Assembly: GCA_946902875.1 (NCBI GenBank)
Contig: OX336350.1
Location: forward strand, 21,008,048 to 21,072,047
Origin: Nematopogon swammerdamellus
Taxonomy: Eukaryota; Arthropoda; Insecta; Lepidoptera; Adelidae
Direction: 5' to 3'
DNA: 64,000 nucleotides
The notes beneath the pieces were generated by a model. That model ran no database searches and was not told the origin of the DNA. It worked only from the letters and a program-made list of their open reading frames with translations. Made by a program: the position numbers and the translations under genes. Shown here in pieces: positions 1-13,100 of the stretch (its first letter is position 1; the number at the start of each line of letters is the position of its first letter).

Positions 1-177
1 TGTATGCAACACGCGGTGTATCGTGACCACTCCGTGGACGCAACTGATGCAACGCCACGCCAGTTGGTTGCGACAAACTCAGTTTGCCACACTCCTTACT
101 CCTTAATTACTACCTCTAATAATAGTAATATATCTAATTACTCTGCGGTATAATCATATTAGTAAGGGGTCAACTCC

Positions 178-400
178 GAATAGCGGTGGAACTCCTAACA
201 GGACACTGCCCACTCAACAGACACGTCTTGTTCATTACACGACCGAAGGGAAGCACTGACATGGCACCTAGTTCACCAATGTGTAATGGTCTGACATGAT
301 GGATGTAGTAGCGGAAGATGCGGTGGCGGAAGAACGACTGCAGTTTCTTGGGAACGTGGGAACTGCCCATGGAGTGTGGAAGAATCCTTGCTTTGGAGAA
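178..400 (+). mobile_element. Fragment of the same RNase H LINE with a SINE piece inside
   Basis: GGACACTGCCCACTCAACAG and CTTGGGAACGTGGGAACTGC match the minus strand of 14740-14920. A family A SINE 3' fragment (about 238-312) interrupts it. Confidence 0.65.
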
Positions 401-514
401 TAGGCCTGATATCATCAAAATTAATCCATAAGAAGTAATTTATGAGGAGGGTCATTAATAAATGACTTCACTCACTCGTCGAACTTCCCTCACAAAAGAA
501 ACCTCAGTAACTTT

Positions 515-900
515 GTCAGCCTCGATAGCCCAGTGGTGCAGACAGTCGACTGTCGCTATTGATGGTTAAGCAATTCTGAGCGCGGTCAGTACTTGGCTGG
601 GTTACCGGTCGACCGTTGGAGGCTGACCGTGGTTTGGATTCCACGTTAACTATAGGTCCCTTCCCTTCTTACCTTACTTGGTGGTAGGGTTCAATCCGCC
701 CGGGTTGGTACCACCGTACTGAATGAGACGTCGGTTGAAACGGCTATGTAAATAGTTTGTGTTTTCCGTCCAGTTCAGTGTAGCCGGCACGATCGAAGGG
801 AAGCACTGACACGGCACCTAGTTCACCCGGTGTTATGGGCTGACATCACGGATGTTGTATGTGATGTAGCCAACCGTGTCAGTTTCAATAAAAAAAAAAA
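515..900 (+). mobile_element. SINE family A (tRNA/5S composite head), full length
   Basis: Starts GTCAGCCTCGATAGC (A-box-like TAGCCCAGTGG), carries a degraded 5S-like block, a B-box arm GGTTTGGATTCC, the common central domain and a CAATAAAA... tail. It lies in the FAF1 3' region. Confidence 0.85.
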
Positions 901-959
901 CCATGTGTCAGTGGTTAAAGTATACAACTGCAGAGTGTATAGAGGTGCGCGAGACTCAC

Positions 960-1100
960 AGCGACGGTCTCGTGCGCGTGGAACCTCCGCACGAGGAAGT
1001 CCGTGTGCGGGGGCGGCAGGCGCACACGGATGTGGCTCACCTCGGCCGCCCCCTCGCCGGGCTCCTCCGGCACGCGCTTCTCAGCTGATAACCGCATCGT
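960..1100 (-). CDS. FAF1: FAF1 exon 14 (start of UBX)
   Basis: 47 codons, phase 0 both sides; acceptor CTCATTGTAG, donor GTGAGT. TMRLSAEKRVPEEP corresponds to human AIRLSLEQALPPEP, and VSHIRVRLPPPHTDFLVRRF is the first UBX hairpin. The remaining UBX exon(s) lie left of position 1. Confidence 0.9.
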
Positions 1101-4100
1101 CTACAATGAGAGTTCGGTCATTGAACTAATGACATCGATGGTATATAAGGTGCTTCGTTATTCATGTCAATAACTTCGGGGGGTTACATACGCACTCAAA
1201 CAAACACTTTACGTAAGAAGAAAACATATGTTTATAGGAGCATTTTTTCTCCTAACAAAAAAATAAAATCAAATAAGTAGCTGTAAAAACCAATCATAGT
1301 GACCTTGTGACTTACTTACAACAAACAGCTGTTCTGCGTTTGAACATAGTACGGTCATTGACCCCGTACAATGCAAGTTACCTACTGTTACACGCAGGTT
1401 AATGTTTAGGCAGCAAACATGTTTCGTTAAATTTCTCGAAAACTAATGCTCAAAACATATAATTTTTTTTGTGTAACGTCTTTATTTGAGTATGTATGTA
1501 ATCCTCGCGAAACATTTGACATGAATAACGAAGCACCTTATACACGGTGAACAAAAAACCTGTCGAACACCCGAAGGCAGGAAGTACAGTTTCAGATACT
1601 GAATGGGATAGGCTAGTTTTTTTTTCAAAATTCTAATGAAAATATGCCCTTTTTCAATATTCCTAAAGTATCAAGATGTATTTAAACAACTAAATTATGT
1701 CTGCATGCCATCATAACAGTGAGGTGAAGTTAATCCCTACTACCATATGTCTTTAAGCACGTGATAGCAGTTTTCTAGGTACCTACCTAGGTAATATTGT
1801 AAAACTTATTAGGTATACAAAATAATAAGTTTGTTGCACACTAACTGACCTCAAAGCACTTACCGACTTCATTTTCAGTACAGAAGACAAAAATAATCAA
1901 AATCGGCAAATAATTTTACAAAGAATTTCACTAAAGACATAAGAAAACGCTCTCTGTCTTCACATCATTCAAGCCGCCTCAAGATAATTTATGACACCGG
2001 TGTGGCAGGCGCTTTGTGTTGCGCGCCGCGCCGCCGCCTACAGTAAGGAATTTTGCATAGAAGTAAAAGGTCGTGATACTAATTTGATTTTTTTATTGAA
2101 AATTTTTGCCCGAATTAAAAAAAAAACTAGCCTATCCGATTCAGTATCTGAAACTGTACTTCCTGCCTTCGGGTGTTCGACAGGTTTTTTGTTCACCGTG
2201 TATATACACCACAGAGCATTTGAGTTGGTTAGAAGTAAACTTACTTCAAACCAGGCATAAGATCGCATGGCTCAGTTCAGCCTCAGTAGAAACATGTCTG
2301 AGTAGAGTACTTTTATCGTAATAAGGACTAAAATGTCGTAAGTAAAATAGTCATCGCGGTTTCAGTACCAATTCTATAGTATAGCCGTTCTATGGCCCTT
2401 CCAGCAACTCCTTAATCTGTGGTATAACCTGGTTATTTAAAGAAAGGTATCGATAATGGCCGCGTTTTACAGCTGTACAGTCGGCGTGTTAATATTTTTT
2501 TGCATAGTATATTTTTGAATTTACAAATTTTTGTCTTCGAACAATTGCTTTATTTTCTTTAGACGGCAATACTGTGTGAGCGAGAGGCAAATAGAAAATC
2601 CGCCATTTTCAATTCCTTTCTTGAAATAACCAGGTAGTATGTGATATAGACCTATCCTATGATACTTATGAAGAGATGTGAAGACCTCGGCCTCCAATGG
2701 CTTCCCGAAACACAATTCAGTTTTGCTAGGACAGCGTAAAAAGGAGTTAGGGTAGAGGAGAGAGGCGCACCTCCTTGCGGGCTTCCTCCTGCAGTCTGTC
2801 ACTCTCCGCCTTCTCCATCTTCTGGTTCCGCTCCATCTCCTGTTGCTTCTTCGTCTCCTCCTTTGCTCTGTAACATTTTACATGTATCTGTAGGAAATCA
2901 GTTTATTGGGGTCGATTTTGTTGAATAAACAAAATATAAAAGTGACAATGATTCTGTTCTGTTTGGCGGTATTTCAATTGACACCTCTGCATTTGTCAGC
3001 GGGAGCTCAGACAAAGTGTTCATTCTCGATATGATCTCAGGCGCTTCATAAATTAAAATGTCTGCTTTACGGCATTAATCTGGAATAAACCGACAAATCT
3101 TAGATTCTAACGTCCTTGTTATTTTTATCTATCTTTCAAGTGCACAACACCTGTAACTAAACCATACCAAATAGAACGAAGAATACGCAATATGGACAAA
3201 AGTCTACCTAGTAATAGTTTTTTAAAATTTTACTAAGTTAGGTAGATATTTTGCATTGTATGATACAGTATAATATACAAAATGTGTACCCGTTTACAAT
3301 TAGCAAAATTTACAATAAATATTTGGAATTTTGAAAAAAATATACATGGTTTATAGTTAGTTATTGTCATATTTAGCCATTTTATTACTTCAAACTAGCA
3401 AAAGCGCGCGCGCGCAAGTGCGCGTCAGCCTCGATAGCTCAGTGGTGCAGACAGTCAACTGTCGCTATTGAATGTTAAGCAACACTGGGTGCGGTCAGTA
3501 CTTGGATGGGTGACCGCTGACCGTTGGAGGCTGACCGAGGTTCGGATTCCTCGTAAAAACTGTAGGTCCCTTCCCTCCTAATCTTACTTGGTGGTAGGGT
3601 TTAACCCGCCCGGGTTGGTACCACCGCACTGAATGAAACGTCGGTCCAAACGGCTATGTAAATAGTTTGTGTTTTCCGACCAGTTCAGTGTAGCCGGCAC
3701 GATCAATGGGGTTAGCACTGACATGGCACCTAGTTCACCCGGTGTTATGGGCTGACATCACGGACGTTGTAGGTGATGTAGACAACAGTGTCAGTTTCCA
3801 TAAAAAAAAAAAAAAAAACCTGTTTAACACAAGAAATCTTAATTTTGTATTATACAATTCACTAAGTGCGTAATAAACTTTATTATTTATCACTAACGGA
3901 ATTGCAAATAAATTACAGTACCCTAAAATATTAAACTTGCTAAATTGTTTATCAATTTAATTTTCTTTACATGTACCGATGGTTTCGTATTCCTTAACTT
4001 TTAATTGTGCAACAGTCATCACAGTGAACATTTTTAGAAGACAAATCCGATTATAAACACTAGAGAACTTTCAGAACCATACTTCTATAAATGTAGTAGG

Positions 4101-7100
4101 GTACACTCGTTTGTATCAGCTGCGAATGGCTTTGAGTTTATCACCGAATGCGCTAGATGGTGACAGGCAATCAGTCAGTCAGTCTGCGTGTAAGTATCCA
4201 CTACTGGACATACGCCTCTCCAATTTTTCTCCAGTCCTCCCGGCCTTCAGCGGTACGGAACCACTGCTTTCCGACGACGTACTTGATGTCGTCGTCCCAC
4301 CTGGCGGTCTTCCCACACTCTGTTTTCCTGTCCACGGTCGATAAAGTAGGACACGTTTACACCAACAGTCGTTGTCTTTTCGCCTAGCGTGCCCAGCCCA
4401 CTGCCACTTGAGCTTAGCCACCCGGTGTCCAATATCGACTACTTTGGTGCATCGGCGGATTGCCTCATTCATTACGCATCACGTAGCCGAAACGTGAAGC
4501 ATGCGCGGGAAATTTAGAGTGGCCACTCGCTAGTCCCGACCAATGACATTCTACTTTCTGGACAGGCCCTCGTCATACATTTTACCGGTAGAAAGGTGCG
4601 ATTGGAATTCTTCTGTATTGCCAATATTTAAAACAGCTTAAGTGCGCGAGCGCCTCATACATGACGTTACGTTTCCGCTCTGTCAACGTCCACTCGCTAG
4701 TCCCGGCCTCGATTAATACCCTCCTCTACTGCCGATGGGCCCGGATATGTTCGGTGAAGCCATCGCAAGCTTAGATCCACACCTTCGAGTAAAGAAGGTG
4801 TGGATCTAAGCTTACGATGGCTTCACCGAACATATCCGGGCCCATCGGCAGTAGAGGAGGGTAATAATCGAGGTCGGGACTAGCGAGTGGCCACTCTAAA
4901 TTTCCCGCGCATGCTTCACGTTTCGGCTCGCTTCAAGCCCTCGTCAGCTAGTCTGCGTTGACTAGGACGCGGGGAAACCACCAGTCCCGCTCTCGACCTC
5001 CCTCTCTCTACCTATCCATATTCTGTAGGATGCTTCCAGTGACGTTTTCGAAGCTCTCTCCATATATGAGCTTAGCGTCGATCTTGGGAGCCCTAGATTC
5101 TTGAAGAGACTGTAGAGCGACTTCGCTGGTAGTCCTCTTGCTCCGACTTCCACAGCGAAGAGATCAGTCTTGAATCCGTTTCTCACAATCCGGTCTACTA
5201 AGTTGCAGTACTTGTTAAGTTTGATGTTGTGGTCCTTCGGTATGTTACTTTCCCATGGAACTGTAAGTTCAAAAAGTACTACATGCTTTGTCGCTTTTGA
5301 GAATATGAGTATATCCGGTCTTAATGCTGTGGTACAGATTTCCGAAGGCATTTGGTAATGCTTCTCATGTGTGTCCATCAACAATTCCCAATCCTTTGCT
5401 GCTCCCAAAATTGAAGAAGGTTTAGTCCTATCTTTGGGCAGCTTATTGGCTCCAGGTTTCACAAAGTTGACCTTCTGGAAGCCGCTACTGGTTTGCCTTT
5501 TCCTGGTCCGTGCAATTGACAGGTTGATGGCCTCTCTGATGATTTGGAGGACTTTATCATGATGGTAGGAATACTGGCCTCGCTCAAGTAGTATTTTGCA
5601 TCCGCATAACAAATGTTTGGCCGTGCCTACGAACTCCTTACATGACGGGCATAGTCTATTTGTAGATTTCCCCCATCTAACTAGGTTACTCGGGTCGGGG
5701 AGAGTAAGCTGGAATGCATTTAAGTAGAACTTAAGCAGCTCAGGGGACCAGTTGTATATTATGGATTTCCACTTCAATGCAGGAGGGATGCAGAAGTCAC
5801 CCACTGTTAGCCAATCATTCTGCATTTCTAGGTTTAAGGCGTGAAGTTTGAAGCCTTGTTCCATGTCCTCCTGAGCAAAACCTTTCAGTATTTCTTTATC
5901 AGACTTTGCTGTTTCTATGCCCAATTCAGATCTATTGGTGCGTGTACCAACTTGGAATGATTTGTAGAAGTCGAGTCTCGATTCCAGTTCATCTGATAGT
6001 GATGTGTTGGGTAAGGCTTGAATAGCGCTATCATTGGAGTCTTTGAGTATACATCGTTTGGCTATTCTCGCCTTTTGATAAAATATCGACGGTTTCTTAA
6101 TGTTCAGTCCAAAGTTATTGTGAGATCTGTATAGCGTTGACGAGTCAGCCGGGTGAGCCAGTCCAAACCATGATTTCAGGAGTCTGGTCACATACGAGTC
6201 TAATTTAGTCAGGTTTTGCTTTGTGAAGTCGTAGACGAGAAATGGCCATGAAAGTTTTGATGTCAGGTAGTTATCGTAAATCCATGCCTTTTGTGTACCC
6301 AGGAGGGGAAGATTGTCAGTTTGGCGGAGGCTCTCTTCGAAAAGTTGGACAATATCATCAGTAGGATGCTCCTTTCCTCTGCTGGTGATCCTTTTGCCCA
6401 AGAATTTAAAAGGAGCTTCATCAGCCACGGTTGCGATGGTTTTCCGGTTACTGTCAGACCTGGATTGCTCGAGGTAAACTTTGAACCTTTCCTGGTTAAG
6501 CTCAAACAGTAGCACTTCGCTGGTTTTATCTTCATCCCTTTGGTCCATTCACAATAGTCATCCACCACCTTAAGAAGCGCCTGATTTTGTTTTGGATTGC
6601 GGGTTAACAGCGTAATATCATCCGCAAATGCCAGGATGGCCGCCATATATGTGTCTCCATATTTGAACCTGTATCCCCATTTGTTTTCTTTTACGACAAG
6701 CGTATCAATTAGAATGTTGATAACAATGTTAAATGTGACAGGAGAGAGGCAGCAACCCTGGAAAAGTCCTATGCCGTAACGAATTTCTGGTGTCTTCTCC
6801 GTTTCGCCTTTTACTTGTATTACAAAGGAAAGTTTTTTGTAGTAGGAGGCTATTATATTACAGATCAGAGGTGGCACATTATACCACTCTAGCGCCTTTA
6901 ATAGTAACTCATGGCGCACCGAACCGAAGGCGTTTTCAAAGTCTAACCACGTGGCAGTTAATTGTCTCTCATTCTTCCTTGCATCTCTAAGACATTCAGT
7001 CAGCAAAGAATTATGTTCGAGGCACCCTGCAACTCTTGGGAGAAAACCTTTCTGGTACTTCTTCGGTAAGTAGTCGTTGGTACACATGTGTTTGAGTAGT

Positions 7101-10100
7101 CTGGCCTGTATAATGGAGAAGAATATTTTCGAAATTGTGTTCGTAAGGGCTATAGGTCTAATATCCTTGGGATCAGTAACTTCTTTCTTTTTTGGTAGAA
7201 GAACAAACACGGCTTTACCAAGACAGTCTGGCACTTCTCTGTTCGTCCAAATTCTTTTGTAGATGTTCAACATATGTTTCCGCACTGATGGACATTTTTT
7301 GTATATGATGTATGGTATGCCATCGGGTCCCGGGGCGGAACTATTTGGTTTCCTTTTTATGTGGTATTCCAGCTCTTCCATCGTCGGTGAATCAGCATCA
7401 AATGCTAGAGCAGGTTTTTTGGGTTTTGGAGCTGGTGGATCCCTGTAAGTTATATCTGCCTCCGGGGTGGTATATGTGGATTTAAAGTAGTTGAACATCT
7501 CGTCCGTACTTAACCTAATTGTACCCTGCTGTTCCTTAAAAGCTTTTTTGGCGAAATAAAAGGGGTTCTTCTCGAAAGCTGCTATATTCTGAGCCTTTCG
7601 AAATTCATTGCCAGCAACCGTAATTTGCTCAGATACTTTCTGGATGAGTTTTAGGATAGATCTCATCGCTCTGGCTAATTGGTGGCATAGATTTCTGTCT
7701 CCTGAGGCTTTAGCCTTCCTTAGCTGCTTTATCAACTCTCTCTTCCTTCTCCTAAGCTTTGCTTTGAAAGTGTTTTCTCTTTCCATTGGGTTGTGGTGAT
7801 ATCGAACAGGGTACAATTCGGAGAAGTAATTGTAAATTGTTCCCTGGAAGTCATACAGCTGATCTTCGGGACTCTGCCTGCAGCCTGGGAGGTCAAGTCT
7901 TTCGGCTAGGCATCGATCATGTTGCTTCCAAGTGGTCTTGGATATGCTCGGTAAGCTTAGTCGGTCTCTGGGCGAAAATGCTTCATGGTGAGAGGAAGGT
8001 TGCGCAACACTTTGTGACGTGTGAGGTTGTACTCTGTCAATAGTGTCAGGTGGAGAACTTACAGGCGCTTTCTGCCCTGCTTCACTGTCGCTATGTTTCT
8101 CCTTCACGTGCTTTTCTAGCCAGATTTTTCGCTTATATTGTTTCCCACACTTCGAGCATTTCAAGTCCATATTCATGCCAAGGTTGTCAGAGATATCGAT
8201 CGGTGAGCGGTTCATCCTCCCTCCCTCTCGGACCGCTCTGAGGGTATTTACTCTTTTGACTGTCGTAGCTTTTATTTCCTGGCGCGGCTTGCTAGGCCTA
8301 ACGCCCGTCTGTCTCTCCAGCGTCACCAGTCTTTCCCGGTCGTCAAATGGACTTTCCCATTCGTCAACGGTCTTTCCCGGTCGCCAGCTGTCTTTCCAGC
8401 GTCATCCCGTCTCTCCGGGCTGTCTTGTTTCGAAGGTGTGGATCTAAGCTTACGATGGCTTCACCGAACATATCCGGGCCCATCGGCAGTAGAGGAGGGT
8501 AATAATCGAGGTCGGGACTAGCGAGTGGCCACTCTAAATTTCCCGCGCATGCTTCACGTTTCGGCTCGCTTCAAGCCCTCGTCAGCTAGTCTGCGTTGAC
8601 TAGGACGCGGGGAAACCACCAGTCCCGCTCTCGACCTCCCTCTCTCTACCTATCCATATTCTGTAGGATGCTTCCAGTGACGTTTTCGAAGCTCTCTCCA
8701 TATATGAGCTTAGCGTCGATCTTGGGAGCCCTAGATTCTTGAAGAGACTGTAGAGCGACTTCGCTGGTAGTCCTCTTGCTCCGACTTCCACAGCGAAGAG
8801 ATCAGTCTTGAATCCGTTTCTCACAATCCGGTCTACTAAGTTGCAGTACTTGTTAAGTTTGATGTTGTGGTCCTTCGGTATGTTACTTTCCCATGGAACT
8901 GTAAGTTCAACAAGTACTACATGCTTTGTCGCTTTTGAGAATATGAGTATATCCGGTCTTAATGCTGTGGTACAGATTTCCGAAGGCATTTGGTAATGCT
9001 TCTCATGTGTGTCCATCAACAATTCCCAATCCTTTGCTGCTCCCAAAATTGAAGAAGGTTTAGTCCTATCTTTGGGCAGCTTATTGGCTCCAGGTTTCAC
9101 AAAGTTGACCTTCTGGAAGTTAAATGGCAATTTGATACGTATAAGGGAGACAAGGATTAGAGAGTGTGCTGAATGCTCACAAATATCGCGCCTCAATTCG
9201 GTGCGTTGTATGCTACTTCCCGATAATTTTAATTTGTTGGTCCCGACTTCGATTAACACCCTCCTCTACTGCCTATGGGCCCGGATATGTTCGGTGAAGC
9301 CATCGCAAGCTTAGTATCACACCTTCCTTCCAGCATGGCTCGCTCCATTGCTCGCTGGGACAGGCAATAGATAAACAAAAAAGTATGTATGCGTGCGTTG
9401 TGTGCGGCATACCTGTCCGCGTCGAGACTGCGCTGGTACGCCTCGTCCTGCTCGCGCTTGACCCGCTGGCGCGCCTCGCGCTCGAGCTCGGCGCGCGCGT
9501 CCTCCGAGCGCGCCTGCCCGAACCTGTCCACAGCCTCCACCAGCGCGCCCACCAGCTCCGACACGCCCACGTTGCCTGCGCACCGTTCACAACAATCATT
9601 TTGTTTGATTCCATCAATACATATACATTTTGTCAGCCTCGATAGCTCAGTGGTGCAGACAGTCCACTGTCGCTATTGAATGTTAAGCAACGCTGGCCGC
9701 GGTCAGTACTTGGATGGGTGATCGCTCGACCGTTGGAGGCTGACCGTGGTTCGGATGACACGTTAAAGTGTAGGTCCTTTCCCTTCTTACCTTACTAGGT
9801 TGTAGGGTTCAACCCGCCCGGGTTGGTACCACCGCACTGAATGAAACGTCGGTCGAAACGGCTATGTAAATAGTTCGTGGTTTAGCCGGCACGACCGAAG
9901 GGAAGCACTGACGTGGCACCAAGTTCACCCGGCGTTATGGGCTGACATCGCGGATGTTGTAGGTGATGTAGCCAACCGTGTCAGTTTCCATAAAAAAACA
10001 AAATCTGTACACTCACCGTTAATGACTGAATAGATCTCTGTGTTGGAGCGCACGCGCATGATGATGAGGAGAGCGGGCAGCCGCTCGACGGGGATGCTGC

Positions 10101-13100
10101 GCACTGTCATACTCGCCACCGGGCCTAGCGTGTTCGCTACTGATGTCAGCAACCTGCAGCAGATGGTAGAATCTTGCTTAAAAACCGAATGCCAGTCATG
10201 CTTAGCAATTAATTTGGCATATACAAGAGCATATGTATTTTTTTTTAATCTCCTTATGATACTGCAAGCTGTCAGGAATTTGACATTCAACAGTAGGTTA
10301 TAAATGTTAGTTGTCTTGCACGGACAGTATCCATTGATTACACCCGTATTTATATTAATGTCTTCTCAGTAGAGTACATCTTGTGGAGTAGAGTAGATTT
10401 CTTTAGTCTACTGAAGGTATCTTCCATTAATTCACAAGCCAGTTCGTTGGAGTGGTTTTGTATTCTCACTTTGTATTGGATTGTTTGTGTCTTTATTTCT
10501 TCTTTTACAGTTGGGATGTTTAAATCGCGGTGTAATCTCTCATTGGTTATGTACCAGGGGGCGTCTACGATTATTCGTAGTGTACTTCGATTGAAACCTC
10601 TGCAGAATTTCTATGTTTGAGCTAGCTGCTGTACCCCACAATTGCAGGCCATACGTCCATATCGGCTTCAGTATACATTTGTACAGGAGTAGTTTGAAGA
10701 GCATATGTTAAGGCAGGTAAGAAAATGAAACAACATTAGCCGATGTGGTCCGGTGTAAGGGAGGGCAACATCTTATGTCCAATTGCGGTAAGGAGGATTA
10801 CTAATTTATTATCTATGGTTCCACTATTCTTGTATTATGTCACATATACAGAAGAAGAGATTATATATTTCCGTGAAATAATCTTAAGATTTGCGAAATC
10901 TGAGTACAATTCACCTTCCTGCAATTTGGACTTAGGGTCAGACCATTTTCTTATTTATTAAATACTAGCTTTTGCCCGCGGCTTCGCTCGCGTAAAATTC
11001 GTATTTCAAGAAGAAAGTATGTTATTAAGGGCGGGCTTGGTTCAGGTAAACGATAAATCGTCTCGAAGAAAGTGAGTGAGTAATTAAGGCGAGGCCGAAG
11101 GCGGAGTTGCGTTCACGTAAACTATATTATTTCTCAATGAAAGCAACTAAGGGTGAGGCATAAATATAATGAAATATTGAAAAAATACACTTAATTGTAG
11201 GTTAAAAAACTCTATAGAACAAGAAAAGGTCATATCCACAACAAAGATACATGGGAGGCCAAAAGTACCCTGAGTTGCTTCGAGAAAAGGATTGCTGCCG
11301 CTCTTGCTGTCTCACACGGCGCTAGGCGTCTCGGCTCGTTTGCTTCAATCTAGACTTTCCTTTTCAGCACCATAGCAATTTGTCGTAAAATAAAACCTAG
11401 ATCGGCGACAAGATATACATGGAAAGAGTCAGTGCGAAATAAAAACTTAAGGCAACATACATGTTCTTATTGTCTTGATGGGTGAGATCCCAGCCGTAGA
11501 GCAGGAAGTTGGCCTCGAGGGTCTGCAGCACGGTCTCGCAGCCCAGCAGCTGAGCGCAGAACACGTTCGACAGCACCGACCGCTCGTGGTGCAGGTACAC
11601 GCCCAGCAGCTTCCTCTGTCAACCATTGTGTTAGGTGAGGGGTAGGGTTTAGCCCGCCCGGGTTGGTACCACCGCACTGAATGAAACGTCGGCCGAAACG
11701 GCTATGTAAATAGTTTGTGTTGTCCGTCCAGTTCAGTGTAGCCGGCACGACCGAAGGGAAGCACTGACGTGGCACCAAGCCGACCCCTGTCAGTCAGGCA
11801 GCGTGTATGCGTCCACTGCTGGACATATGCCTCTCCAATTTTCCTCCAGTCCTCCCGGCCTCCAGCAATACAGAACCACTGCTTTCCGACGACGTACTTG
11901 ATGTCGTCGTCCAACCCGGCGGGTGGTCTTCCCACACTCCCGTTTTCCTGTCCACGGCCGCCAGTGTAGGACACGATTACTCCAACGGTCGTCGTCTCTT
12001 CAGCTAACATGCCCAGCCCACTGCCGCTTGAGCTTAGCCACCCGGTCTCCAATATCGACTACTTTGGTGCACCAACCCCTGCCTTTTTTTTATGGAAACT
12101 GGCACTGTTGGCTACATCACCTACAACATCCGTGATGTCAGCCCATAATACCGGGTGAACTTGGTGCCACGTCAGTGCTTCCCTTCGGGCGTGCCGGCTA
12201 CACTGAACTGGACGGAAAACACAAACTATTCACATAGCCGTTTCGACCGACCTTTCATCCAGTGCGGTGGTATCAACCCGGGCGAGTTAAACCCTACCAC
12301 CTAGTAATATAAGAAGGGAGTCATATCCCTTAGTCGCCTTTTACGACATACACGGGGAGAAATGCAGTGGGGCTATTCTTTTAAAGTACCGGCCCCACAC
12401 GGTACACAAGCTAGAGCCTAAGACCCCAGCCAACCCCAAACCAAATCAACATCACCAGCATCATCATGGGCGTGTCCTTACGTTAGTATACACAGTGTTG
12501 CAGTTGCCCCCGTAATATTTTTAATTGAATTTTACCCCCTTATGAGGGGGTTATTCTATATGTGAAACTAAACAACTTTTCTGAAGAAAAAAATATTTTT
12601 TGAAACAAAAAAAATTTTTTTTCCATACAAATTTTAAATACCTATTCTCAAAATGTACGGAGAAAAAATTTTTTTTTTCTTCAAATAAAAAAGTCGTAGA
12701 ACAAAAGTTATTCTATTTCACGTACAGAATCACCCCCTTTCGGGTTTTACGGTTGGGGTTGCAACACGGTGTATAAGTAAATGACTACAACACGACAGAG
12801 CAAGGTGGACGGGCAAACCTCTGTAGCGGGCTTGAGGCAGGACTCCTCGATGGCGTCCTGGAGTGTGCCCTCGAAGAAGTGCGGCGTGTGCGGCCCGTAG
12901 CGCGCGCGGAACCGCGCAGAGAACTCGATGCAACCGATCGCCTCCTCCTCAACACCTTCTGACACTGCGCATGTGAATTTCAAAACTTTATGTGAGAGAT
13001 TTTGTCAGCCTCGGCAGCTCGGTGGTGCGGTCGGTCGACTGTTGGTTGGATCATAAGCACACTTTAACGTGATCAGTTTGGATAGGTGACCGCTTGACCG

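Noticed and set aside
2521..2802. 93-codon minus-strand frame next to FAF1 exon 13
   Set aside because: It overlaps exon 13 in the wrong frame and runs on into intron; the correct frame joins exons 12 and 14 by phase.
9385..9679. Plus-strand open frames over FAF1 exon 12
   Set aside because: GC-rich antisense shadows of the exon; the minus-strand frame matches FAF1 and has correct splice sites.
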